The translations under genes and the position numbers were made by a program. Shown one piece after another: positions 7,751-15,029 of a DNA stretch of 18,906 bases. The DNA is taken from NCBI GenBank assembly GCA_043730365.1, contig JAYTKJ010000330.1, forward strand, positions 1-18,906, read 5' to 3'. The notes under the pieces are model-generated. The model did no database searches. It was not told where the DNA came from and saw only the letters and a program-made list of their open reading frames with translations. The stretch's first letter is position 1. Every line of letters starts with the position of its first letter. The stretch is from VFZP01 sp043730365. Lineage in GTDB: Bacteria; Acidobacteriota; Terriglobia; Bryobacterales; Bryobacteraceae.

Positions 7751-9121
7751 ATGTGGCCACGGATCGTGCCAGTCGCGACCACTGGGGTGATCTGCATTCT
7801 TCTCGCGTGCTCACCTTCGGCGTCAACGCCGCCTCAGTCTCCTGCTCCTCCTCCTCCGCAGTCTGCACCAGCGCCGCTATTGAGCCCGGCGTTTGTCGCC
7901 GCTACGAAAGACGTGCTCGAGATCGAACCTGCGGACGCACTGCGGCTGGAACAGCGCTTGGCGGCCCAACCCCGCGACTCAGAAACGCGCACGAAGCTCA
8001 TGGCGTTCTGGCGGCGCGCGGACCAAGCCGGACAGGCGGATCACGAAGTCAAGCGGTGGCGGCAGGCCCTCTGGCTGATCGAGCATCAGCCGGATTCAGA
8101 GATCCTGCACTCCAACCTCGCACTGTTCTTCCCGCTTCAACACACCACGGTCGAGATCCGGCACGCCGCCGAACTCTGGGAAGCCGCGGTACATGCTAAG
8201 GCCGGCGATGTCGCGCGACTGTGGAACGCGGCCTGGTTCTTCCAGGAACTGGATCCGGGGCTCCATTTCTCGTATCTGGAGGCAACCGCGGAGGCCGACC
8301 CGAATCATCCGCACGCCCTGCGTCCGCTTGCGCAGTTGTATGCTGACGCGCTACTCGCGCCGGCGAACCCCTTGGCAGCCCGCGCCAAGCTGGGCCTGGA
8401 GCGTACGAAGAACGTATGGGTACTCGGCAACGCCGCCTACTTCCTGCAGTTGCACTACAACCAGACCGTGCTGAGGCGGGCTCCCGACCGCCGTTTGGCT
8501 GAACTCGCCGAGCGCTATTTTGCGCGCGCTCAGACTATTATTCCGAGTCTGGACCGGCAGAAGATTCTACCGCGCGCCGATCCGGGCCCGTCCCAAAGCG
8601 AGCGGGAAGCGGCGCTAGCGAAACAACAGACGCAGTTTGCCGAAGCCGCGCGAAGGATCCGGCGGCTGCCCGTGGACGCGTTTCCGCAACTGCCAGCAAC
8701 CGTCGCCAAGGTGTTGCGGTCGCGGAAGTGCACCGTGCCCCAAGCCGGCGACACCGGCGCGAGGAACGTGATTCGCGGCGAGTTTATCGCCCAAGGCCAG
8801 TTGGGCTGGGCGGTGCTGTGCTCGGTCAACGAATCATCCACTTTGCTCGTATTCCGCCACGACGCCGACGAAGCTCCGCAGGCGCTGTCCACCAGGGAAG
8901 ACCGCGACTACCTGCAAGGTTTGGGCGGCGACAAGATCGGATTCTCGCGCGAGATCACTGCAGTGGACCGCGCTTTCATCCTGCGCCACTACCGGGCCTA
9001 CGGCGGCCCCCGGCCGCCGCCGATCAACCACCACGGCATCGACGACGCGTTTCTCGAAAAGGCGTCCACGACGTGGTATTTCCACGCCGGGCGCTGGCTG
9101 CAATTGCAGGGCGCCGACTAG
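7751..9121 (+). CDS. Lipoprotein with tetratricopeptide-like repeats
   Basis: This 456-residue protein begins with a lipoprotein signal (IVPVATTGVICILLACSPS) with Cys20 in the lipobox, followed by a Pro/Ser/Gln-rich linker of about 25 residues. Residues 50-260 hold helical repeats of tetratricopeptide type (WRQALWLIEHQPDSEIL, WNAAWFFQELDPGLHFSYL, VWVLGNAAYFLQ). The C-terminal 130 residues form another domain that opens with a conserved-looking GQLGWAVLCSVNE strand pair and ends in WYFHAGRWLQLQG; I do not recognise it by name. The ATG at 7751 was chosen over an in-frame TTG at 7733 because it gives a well-formed lipoprotein signal. The gene sits between two near-identical direct repeats, which suggests it was gained or could be lost as a unit. 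Its job is unknown. Confidence 0.82.
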   Translation: MWPRIVPVATTGVICILLACSPSASTPPQSPAPPPPQSAPAPLLSPAFVAATKDVLEIEPADALRLEQRLAAQPRDSETRTKLMAFWRRADQAGQADHEVKRWRQALWLIEHQPDSEILHSNLALFFPLQHTTVEIRHAAELWEAAVHAKAGDVARLWNAAWFFQELDPGLHFSYLEATAEADPNHPHALRPLAQLYADALLAPANPLAARAKLGLERTKNVWVLGNAAYFLQLHYNQTVLRRAPDRRLAELAERYFARAQTIIPSLDRQKILPRADPGPSQSEREAALAKQQTQFAEAARRIRRLPVDAFPQLPATVAKVLRSRKCTVPQAGDTGARNVIRGEFIAQGQLGWAVLCSVNESSTLLVFRHDADEAPQALSTREDRDYLQGLGGDKIGFSREITAVDRAFILRHYRAYGGPRPPPINHHGIDDAFLEKASTTWYFHAGRWLQLQGAD

Positions 9122-9122
9122 T

Positions 9123-9152
9123 GGCGTTCACACGCAAAACAATTCAAACCCA
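9123..9152. repeat. Right copy of the ~30-bp direct repeat
   Basis: GGCGTTCACACGCAAAACAA and the following TTCAAACCCA match 7685-7715 at 29 of 31 aligned positions. It begins 2 bases after the lipoprotein stop codon, so the repeated unit is almost exactly the gene with its leader. Confidence 0.8.
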
Positions 9153-9187
9153 GTTTTCGCTATCTACCCATCACTCAAAGCTTTAGC

Positions 9188-9206
9188 GGCGTGGAACGCC
9201 ATTTTT
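9188..9206 (+). terminator. Small intrinsic-terminator-like hairpin after the lipoprotein gene
   Basis: GGCGT-GGA-ACGCC is a 5-bp GC-rich stem with a 3-base loop, followed by ATTTTT. It lies 67 bases after the lipoprotein stop and upstream of the TIR gene. The stem is short, so termination may be weak. Confidence 0.42.
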
Positions 9207-9261
9207 CACTGACCGAAATGATCAACCGGCCGTTGACCGGGCGTATCTTGGGGTCGGCTAT

Positions 9262-9780
9262 ATGAAACTACCCCAACCACATGACCTGACCCGCCTCTTG
9301 CGCGATTCCCTCCAGGAGGCGAGCCCAAACGCCAACACCGCCGCGCGGCCCCGAGTTTTTATCGCCTACGTGATGGAGGACGCGCTCCTGGCCGGGCTCC
9401 TCTGCTCGCAACTCGAGCAAGCCGGCTTTGACCCCTGGATGGATCAGCGCAAACTCCGGCCCGGCGAAAATTGGCTTCGCGCCATCGACGGCGCGATTGA
9501 AGACTCGCGCTTCTTCATCGCCTGCCTGTCTTCGCGCAGCGTCGACAAGCGCAGCCGCTTCCAGGCCGAACTCCGCTACGCGCTCGACTGCGCCGCGCTC
9601 ATGCCTCCCGACGATATCTACTTTATCCCGGTCCGCTTTGACCAGTGCCGCGTGCCGTTCACGATCGCCCGGGCAATTCAATACGTAGACTTGTTTCCGG
9701 ATTGGGAACGCGGCTTCCGGCGCATCTTGAAGATGGCACGCGAGCAACTGCTGCGCGATACCCCGCCGATGCCAGCTTGA
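9262..9780 (+). CDS. Stand-alone TIR domain protein
   Basis: This 172-residue cytoplasmic protein is essentially one TIR domain. Residues 30-36 (PRVFIAY) form the first strand; LLCSQLEQAGFDPWMDQRKLRPGENWLRAIDGAIEDS follows the TIR pattern; FFIACLSSRSVDKRS leads into RFQAEL, where Glu103 lines up with the catalytic glutamate of NAD-cleaving TIR domains. YFIPVRFDQCRVP completes the fold. Many bacterial TIR domains hydrolyse NAD+ or make cyclic ADP-ribose signals in antiphage defence or regulation. No fused sensor (NACHT, STAND, SIR2, pilin-like) is present, and no neighbouring gene is a known TIR partner. The ATG is preceded by GGGG about 9-12 bases upstream. The fold call is good; enzyme activity and role are inferred. 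Confidence 0.85.
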   Translation: MKLPQPHDLTRLLRDSLQEASPNANTAARPRVFIAYVMEDALLAGLLCSQLEQAGFDPWMDQRKLRPGENWLRAIDGAIEDSRFFIACLSSRSVDKRSRFQAELRYALDCAALMPPDDIYFIPVRFDQCRVPFTIARAIQYVDLFPDWERGFRRILKMAREQLLRDTPPMPA

Positions 9781-9807
9781 GTGAGTTGTGCGAGAATTGC
9801 CAGCACC

Positions 9808-10638
9808 ATGACCTCTGACCAACGGTTCGTCTCTGAGCGCTTTCCTCGCTCCTCGCAATACCACCCGGACTGGGTCATCTCCAGCGCGAGCGGAGGCGCG
9901 AATCCCCTTTGGTTGACCGAGTGGCTCGCGACAGCGTTAGACTTGCGGCCCGGCATGCGCGTGCTCGACCTTGGTTGCGGGCGCGCGGCCTCGTCGATCT
10001 TCCTGCGACGCGAATTCGGTGTCCAGGTTTGGGCCGCGGATCTGTGGTTCAACGTGTCGGAAAACGGCCAGCGAATCCGCGATGCCGGTGTCGCCGATGG
10101 CGTGTTCCCGATCCACGCCGATGCCCGGTCGCTGCCATTCGACGCGGCTTTCTTTGACGCGATTGTCTGTATTGATTCCTTTGTCTACTTCGGGACCGAC
10201 GAGCTGTATCTGAACTACCTGGCCCGGTTTGTGAAGCCGGAGGGTCAGGTGGGAATAGCCGGTGCCGGCCTCATGCAGGAAATCTCCGGCCTTGTTCCCG
10301 AACACCTCCGCCCTTGGTGGACCAACGATCTGTGGTGCATGCATTCGGCGGCCTGGTGGCGCCGGCACTGGGAGCGCACGGGCATCATGAAGATTGAACT
10401 GGCTGACACCCTGCCTGATGGTTGGCGAATGTGGCTGGACTGGCACCGCGCTGTGGCGCCCGGCAACGAAGCCGAGATCAAAGCGCTGGAGGCGGACCGT
10501 GGAGATTATCTGGGCTACGTCCGGCTCGTCGGCCGCCGTCAAGGCCACGTGGAGTTGGATGAAACAATCGTTTCCCTGCCCGCCCAATACAAGAAAGCGC
10601 CTTTGTTGCGCTGCCAAGGGGCAACGGAAAGAGACTAG
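9808..10638 (+). CDS. Class I SAM-dependent methyltransferase
   Basis: This 276-residue Rossmann-fold methyltransferase has motif I at residues 52-60 (VLDLGCGRA), the acidic end of strand 2 in WAADLW at about 75-80, and a motif IV-like FFDAIVCIDSFVYFG region. A Trp-rich stretch (HLRPWWTNDLWCMHS, AAWWRRHWERTG) and LADTLPDGWRMWLDW are typical of a family found in Acidobacteria and Firmicutes whose substrate is unknown. I chose the ATG at 9808 because family members begin near RFPRSSxYxPxW; a GTG at 9781 directly after the TIR stop is an alternative. It follows the TIR gene on the same strand with a 27-base gap and may be co-transcribed. Its last codon overlaps that of the convergent DinB-like gene. 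Confidence 0.87.
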   Translation: MTSDQRFVSERFPRSSQYHPDWVISSASGGANPLWLTEWLATALDLRPGMRVLDLGCGRAASSIFLRREFGVQVWAADLWFNVSENGQRIRDAGVADGVFPIHADARSLPFDAAFFDAIVCIDSFVYFGTDELYLNYLARFVKPEGQVGIAGAGLMQEISGLVPEHLRPWWTNDLWCMHSAAWWRRHWERTGIMKIELADTLPDGWRMWLDWHRAVAPGNEAEIKALEADRGDYLGYVRLVGRRQGHVELDETIVSLPAQYKKAPLLRCQGATERD

Positions 10639-11183
10639 CGCTGGCTCGCTTCGCCTGCCTGAACCTTCCGGTTGAACTGCTCCGATTGCCGGCGCGGCAC
10701 GGTCAACGATCTCCACTGCGCCGCTTGGAAATGCTTGGCGAGCAAGACAATCTGCCCCGTGTGATACGCGTAGTGCGCGATCTGCCGGTTGATCGCCTGC
10801 ATCACCGAGTGCGCCTCGCCGCGAATGGTAACCGTGCGTCCAAGGTCCGCCTCGGCCAACGGCTCGAGAGCCGAGAATACCCGCGCCCAGCCGTCTTCCC
10901 AGATCGCCATCAGTTCGGCGCGCGTCGCCGGAGGGGCCTCGAACTCGGTATCGCGTTGCCGGTCCGGCTTCTCGCCATCGGATTCGAGAAAGTCCGTCCA
11001 CCGGGATCGCATGTTGCCGGCCATATGCTTGACCACGATTGCGATCGAGTTCATTTCGCCGTCGAGCACCGCCACCAGCTGATCGTCGGTCACCTGCGCG
11101 ATCGCGCCCTCGGCCAGCTTCTTGTAGTAGCGGAAAACGGCGAGCGAGTCGACGAGATAGGAAGTTGTGAATTCGAGAGCCAC
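10635..11183 (-). CDS. DinB-like protein, DUF1572 family
   Basis: This 182-residue protein is a four-helix-bundle member of the DinB/YfiT superfamily, DUF1572 branch. The three histidines that bind a metal in the superfamily are present: His53 in VKHMAGNMRSRW, and His137 and His141 in IAHYAYHTGQIVLLAKH. Some superfamily members are metal-dependent thiol transferases for bacillithiol or mycothiol, but the substrate of this branch is not known. The start is a GTG, supported by GAGGTG seven bases upstream on the coding strand. It is read toward the methyltransferase gene and shares CTAG with it. It lies downstream of trxA on the same strand, but a terminator separates them. Confidence 0.87.
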   Translation of the reverse strand: MALEFTTSYLVDSLAVFRYYKKLAEGAIAQVTDDQLVAVLDGEMNSIAIVVKHMAGNMRSRWTDFLESDGEKPDRQRDTEFEAPPATRAELMAIWEDGWARVFSALEPLAEADLGRTVTIRGEAHSVMQAINRQIAHYAYHTGQIVLLAKHFQAAQWRSLTVPRRQSEQFNRKVQAGEASQR

Positions 11184-11189
11184 GTACAG

Positions 11190-11198
11190 TCACCTCAA
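11190..11198 (-). promoter_or_regulatory. Ribosome binding site deciding the GTG start of the DinB-like gene
   Basis: The minus strand reads TTTTGAGGTGACTGTACGTG. The GAGGTGA run, seven bases before the GTG, is a strong match, so the unusual start is credible. The TGA inside it also ends a short hydrophobic reading frame of about 30 codons that has no start codon, so I do not call it a gene. Confidence 0.55.
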
Positions 11199-11290
11199 AA
11201 GCGCAAAGGCCGCGTAGGCGCGGCGCCAAACCGCGAGGAACCCAATCGCGATGCCGCGCCGGAGCGAGTCCGTCTTGCGCGTACTCCTAC

Positions 11291-11327
11291 AAGAAAAAGG
11301 GCCATGCCACCGACGGGCATGACCCTT
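11291..11327 (-). terminator. Intrinsic terminator of trxA
   Basis: On the minus strand, AAGGGTCATGCC-CGTCGGT-GGCATGGCCCTT forms a 12-bp stem with one mismatch and a 7-base loop, followed directly by TTTTTCTT. It lies 34 bases after the trxA stop and ahead of the DinB-like gene, so trxA is probably transcribed alone. Confidence 0.88.
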
Positions 11328-11360
11328 GTATTGCTTCCCACGCAGGGAGAAAGAGATCGT

Positions 11361-11690
11361 TTAGAGATGAGCGTCGAGCAGCTGCTTCAAATCCGACTTG
11401 CCTACCGCTCCAACCTTCTGGGCCACCACTTGGCCGCCCTTGAAGACCAGCAGCGTCGGGATCCCGCGAATGTTGTAGCGCATCGCCGTCCCGCCGTTTT
11501 CGTCGACATTCAGCTTGCCGACTTTGACTTTGCCGTGGTAATCATCAGCCACCGCGTCAATCGTCGGGCTCATCATCCGGCACGGACCGCACCATTCGGC
11601 CCAAAAGTCCACTAATACCGGGACGTCTGAACTCAGAACATCGGTTTCCCATGCGCCGTCACTAAAGGTAAGGGTGTTTTGACCTGCCAT
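11361..11690 (-). CDS. trxA: Thioredoxin
   Basis: This is a 109-residue cytoplasmic thioredoxin of normal length that reduces disulfides in client proteins and is itself reduced by thioredoxin reductase. The active site WCGPC is present after VLVDFWAE, and the cis-proline loop GIPTLLVFKGG and the DENGGTAMRYNIRG segment match the family. There is no signal peptide. It is monocistronic, with a strong intrinsic terminator downstream, and is transcribed away from the membrane-protein gene at 11780. The ribosome binding site is weak (GAAAG about 7 bases before the ATG). Confidence 0.96.
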   Translation of the reverse strand: MAGQNTLTFSDGAWETDVLSSDVPVLVDFWAEWCGPCRMMSPTIDAVADDYHGKVKVGKLNVDENGGTAMRYNIRGIPTLLVFKGGQVVAQKVGAVGKSDLKQLLDAHL

Positions 11691-11779
11691 TTTGTTTCTT
11701 TCTTCAGTGTATACGATGCAAGGGCTCGGAAAAAGTTTCAGGAACCCCGTTTGCCGGAAAAAACGGAGACAATAGACCG

Positions 11780-12559
11780 ATGCTTGAGATCGTCGTAGAC
11801 GCCACCTGCGGGGCGGTCGCGGCCTTGTTTGCCTTCATGGTTGTCAGGTTGATCGGGCCGCTTCGGGATCGCCCCCAGCTTCGCACGGCCATCATCGTGG
11901 CCGTCGTCGTGATCAGCCTCCAGCTCGTCCGGCCCTACTTGCGATCATGGGCCCACGAAAACGACGTGAACCGCCTGTTGCGGACCGACCGTCTCCTCAA
12001 GCGGGTCACCCGGGACGACCCGGCTTTGCACGAGCCCCTGCGTCAGGCTCTCCTCGAAGGCTACACCTTGGGTGGCGACACGCAAGCCATCGCCGCCGCC
12101 CGCGATCTCCTGATTCCCGTGCTGCCCAAGTACCTCGGCAAAGGCTCTGACGAAACCGTGCTGCGGTTTGTTCGCCAGACCGTTTCGACGCTTCGCACGA
12201 TGGGTGCGGCGGCAGATCCGAATCGTTGCTTTCTCTACCTGTTTCCCAAAGCCGGCGGCGCCGTCAAGCCCTCTGTCGAAGAGGGGCGTGACGAGTTGCG
12301 GGCCGCGCTGCTGGCAGTGGTGGAGAGCGAGGGTCCGCCGCCGGAGTCCGCCACCGTGTCCGCCCAGCCGCTGCTTGACCAGGTGCTGGGGAGCCTCTCC
12401 CGGACCCACGGAGGAGACTTGTCGATCCTGCGCCAGACCAACGATCCGGCCGTAGACCGCCGGAAAGTTTGTGCGATCACTGCCGACATCTACTCCGAAG
12501 CCCTCAAGCTGCCTCCGGCCCAATCGGCCGTGCTGCTGCGATTTCTGTTCGCGCAATGA
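11780..12559 (+). CDS. Unrecognised membrane-anchored protein
   Basis: I do not recognise this 259-residue protein. Two hydrophobic segments lie at the N-terminus (about residues 3-27 and 36-54: AAIIVAVVVISLQLV-like), then a basic stretch and a soluble, mostly helical domain of about 200 residues (LHEPLRQALLEGY, QAIAAARDLLIPVLPKYL, DPNRCFLYLFPKAGG, SAVLLRFLF). The soluble part probably faces the cytoplasm or periplasm depending on hairpin topology; the sequence does not settle it. GGAG lies 11 bases before the ATG. Its TGA overlaps an in-frame ATG of the following enolase-superfamily gene (ATGA), suggesting co-translation. Function unknown. Confidence 0.75.
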   Translation: MLEIVVDATCGAVAALFAFMVVRLIGPLRDRPQLRTAIIVAVVVISLQLVRPYLRSWAHENDVNRLLRTDRLLKRVTRDDPALHEPLRQALLEGYTLGGDTQAIAAARDLLIPVLPKYLGKGSDETVLRFVRQTVSTLRTMGAAADPNRCFLYLFPKAGGAVKPSVEEGRDELRAALLAVVESEGPPPESATVSAQPLLDQVLGSLSRTHGGDLSILRQTNDPAVDRRKVCAITADIYSEALKLPPAQSAVLLRFLFAQ

Positions 12560-13797
12560 TACTCTCAACGAACATGACGAAAACTATGACGCGACGCTCT
12601 CTCCTGGCTGCCGGGTTGACCGGCGCCACCGGTCTAATCTCGAAGGCCCAAGCCGAAATCAGGAAGATGAAGATCACCCGGGTTCGCCACTATGAATCAC
12701 CGGTCTCGCGCCCCATCTTCAATCAAAGCTTCCAGATCGTCACCGTCGAAACAGACGCGGGCGTCACCGGCATCGGCGAGGGCGGCACACCGGACATGAT
12801 CCGGCAGCTCGGCGCGCTGCTCATCGGCCAGGACCCCACCCGCATTGACTTTCTCTGGCAGTACATGAACCGCGCTTATTTCTATCCATCGGGCCGCGAA
12901 CGCCTCCACGCCCTCGGTGCGCTCGACATGGCGCTGTGGGACATCAAGGGCAAGGCGCTCGGCGTTCCCGTTTGGGAACTGATCGGCGGCCGCTCGCGAG
13001 ACTATGTCGAGTGCTACTGCACCGGCTATCCGTCCAAGGGTTCGGCGCGCGAATCCGCCGCCGCCTGCATGAAAGATGGCTATCGCGCTTACCGGACCGG
13101 GGTCACCGGCGGCGGTGATGGGTCCAAGTTCAACCCGCGCGTCGAAATCCATCGCACGCACGATCACTGCAAGGAGTTGCGCGAGGGCGTCGGTGCCGAC
13201 GGCGATTGGGCCATCGACTATCACACGCGCCTCGATTTTCCTGACGCCGTGCGGCTCTCGACTCTCCTCGAGCCGCTGGAACCCCTCTTCTGTGAGGACC
13301 TCGTACGCAGCGAAAACCCGGGCATCTACAAACAGCTCCGCCCCATGGTGAAGGTGCCCATCGCGGTCGGCGAACAATTCGGTGACCGTTGGGATATCAA
13401 CGAGCTCATCGAAGGCCGCCTGATTGACTACTCCCGCATCACCATCCCCAACTGCGGCGGCGTCACCGAAATGCTCAAACAGTGCGCGCTCTGCGAGACC
13501 CACTACGTCGGCTACGTGCCGCACTTCACCGGGCCCATCGCCGAAGCCGCCTGCGTTCACCTCGGTACGGTCTTCTCCGGACCCGCGCTCATGGAGATGA
13601 CCGGCACGGGCACCAAGCTCCCGGACTATCTGCCCAAGGCTTTTGATTTCAAAGACGGCAAGATGTGGCCCAACACGCGCCCCGGCCTCGGCGTGGAATT
13701 CGATTCCTCGAAGGTGAAGCTGCTCGCCGAAATCGACAAGTTCGCGCAGCCCATCCCCAGCTACCGCCGCCCGGACGGCTCCATCACCAATTGGTAA
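12556..13797 (+). CDS. Enolase-superfamily sugar acid dehydratase-like protein with Tat leader
   Basis: This protein of about 413 residues belongs to the mandelate racemase/muconate lactonizing group. Numbered from the 12556 ATG, the metal ligands are Asp221 with His223 (DYH), Glu247 (CEDLV) and Glu273 (VGEQF), and His323 lies in YVPHFTGP. This layout is closest to D-galactonate/D-mannonate dehydratase relatives, so dehydration of a sugar acid is the likely reaction. The usual KxK of the racemase branch is replaced (AYRTGV). The leader MTRRSLLAAGLTGATGLISKAQA looks like a twin-arginine signal. Starts at 12574 and 12586 are also possible; 12556 was chosen for its ATGA overlap with the upstream gene. 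The substrate is not determinable from sequence alone. Confidence 0.86.
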   Translation: MILSTNMTKTMTRRSLLAAGLTGATGLISKAQAEIRKMKITRVRHYESPVSRPIFNQSFQIVTVETDAGVTGIGEGGTPDMIRQLGALLIGQDPTRIDFLWQYMNRAYFYPSGRERLHALGALDMALWDIKGKALGVPVWELIGGRSRDYVECYCTGYPSKGSARESAAACMKDGYRAYRTGVTGGGDGSKFNPRVEIHRTHDHCKELREGVGADGDWAIDYHTRLDFPDAVRLSTLLEPLEPLFCEDLVRSENPGIYKQLRPMVKVPIAVGEQFGDRWDINELIEGRLIDYSRITIPNCGGVTEMLKQCALCETHYVGYVPHFTGPIAEAACVHLGTVFSGPALMEMTGTGTKLPDYLPKAFDFKDGKMWPNTRPGLGVEFDSSKVKLLAEIDKFAQPIPSYRRPDGSITNW

Positions 13798-13799
13798 CC

Positions 13800-14969
13800 A
13801 TGTTCCAAAGACGCCAGTTTCTCACCGCGTTACTCGGCGGCGCCGCCGTCGCGCGTGCCCAGCGCCAAGCCCCGCTGCTTGAATCGATCGAGGTCTTCCA
13901 CGTCCGCGTCAACCACCGCGGCAATTGGATTCTGGTGCGAATGAAGGCGGCCGGCGGTCTCACCGGCATCGGCGATGCGTCGCACGGCACGGACGCGCAA
14001 ACACTGCCGCTGCTTGAGAAGTATTTCGCCGCGCTCAAGGGCCAAACGCCATTCTCGGTGGAGCCGTTTCGGCAAGCCATGTTTAAGCAGGCCGAGCGCG
14101 ACGGCCGGTCCGGCACCGTAGCTTTCAGCGCGCTCGAGCAATGCCTGCACGATCTCCAGGGCAAGCTCCTGGGCGTGCCGTGCTGGGCGCTGTTCGGCGG
14201 CAAGCTCCACCCGCGCCTACGCCACTACGCCAACATCAACCGCGCCACCGTGGATCGCTCGCCTGAAGGCTTTGCCAAACTCGCCGAGCCCGCCGTGGCC
14301 GCCGGCTTCGATGCCATCAAGATGGCCTCTTTCGATGGCCTGCCCAAACAGGATCCGGGCAAGCGGACCGCCGCCACGCAAGCCGGCATCGATTGCGCGG
14401 CCGCCGTGCGCAAGACCATCGGCCCCAAGCGCGCGCTGCTCGTCGACGGCCACTCCAACTTCACGCTCGACGAAGCGCTCGATGTCACCCGGCGTCTGGA
14501 GCCGCTCGATCTGTTCTGGTGGGAAGAAGCCACGCCCGGCATCGCGAGCCTCGCGGCGGTGAACAAGGCCGCCAAGATGCCCACGGCCGGCGGCGAATCC
14601 ATCTTCGGAGTCCACAACTACTATCCCTACATCGCCGGCGGAGCCGTGGATATCGTCATGCCGGACGTCAAGTATTGCGGCGGCATGCTTGAGCTCAAGA
14701 AGATCTCGGCGATGGCCGAGGGCGCGGGCTTGCCTTCATCGCCGCATGGACCGGCCAGCCCCGTCGGCAACATGGCCGCCGCGCAGGTCTGCTCGACGCT
14801 CGCCAATTTCCTGATTCTCGAACTCGGCTTCGGCGAAGTGCCTTGGCGCGGCGATCTGATCCATCCCCCGGAAGTCTTCGCGCCTGGAGGCCTTCTCACG
14901 GTGCCCGATCAACCGGGCCTCGGCATCACCATTAACGAGAAGGTGGCCGCCGAACACCGCCGAATCTGA
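13800..14969 (+). CDS. Second enolase-superfamily (mandelate racemase-like) protein with Tat-like leader
   Basis: This 389-residue protein starts 2 bases after the stop of the first enolase-superfamily gene, clearly in the same operon. Metal-ligand positions are Asp216 with His218 (LLVDGHSNF), Glu242/243 (FWWEEATPG) and Glu266 (TAGGESIFG); His316 sits in SSPHGPASPVGN. The second strand has DAIKMASFD, keeping one lysine but not the full KxK. The leader FQRRQFLTALLGGAAVARA resembles a twin-arginine signal. The two tandem proteins differ strongly in sequence, so they probably act on different sugar acids or at successive steps. I chose the ATG at 13800 over longer in-frame starts because it yields the signal sequence and does not overlap the previous gene. 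Confidence 0.87.
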   Translation: MFQRRQFLTALLGGAAVARAQRQAPLLESIEVFHVRVNHRGNWILVRMKAAGGLTGIGDASHGTDAQTLPLLEKYFAALKGQTPFSVEPFRQAMFKQAERDGRSGTVAFSALEQCLHDLQGKLLGVPCWALFGGKLHPRLRHYANINRATVDRSPEGFAKLAEPAVAAGFDAIKMASFDGLPKQDPGKRTAATQAGIDCAAAVRKTIGPKRALLVDGHSNFTLDEALDVTRRLEPLDLFWWEEATPGIASLAAVNKAAKMPTAGGESIFGVHNYYPYIAGGAVDIVMPDVKYCGGMLELKKISAMAEGAGLPSSPHGPASPVGNMAAAQVCSTLANFLILELGFGEVPWRGDLIHPPEVFAPGGLLTVPDQPGLGITINEKVAAEHRRI

Positions 14970-15029
14970 GCGCCCGCAGGGAACATTCTGTCTCAAGGGC
15001 ACGTATACGTGAAGGGAGCAGTCTGCCCA

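Noticed and set aside
9937..11229. 430-codon minus-strand frame across the methyltransferase and DinB-like genes
   Set aside because: Both underlying genes are clear family members in other frames; this frame is low-complexity and motif-free.
10686..11615. 309-codon plus-strand frame opposite the DinB-like gene and thioredoxin
   Set aside because: It is antisense to two well-supported genes and crosses the trxA terminator.
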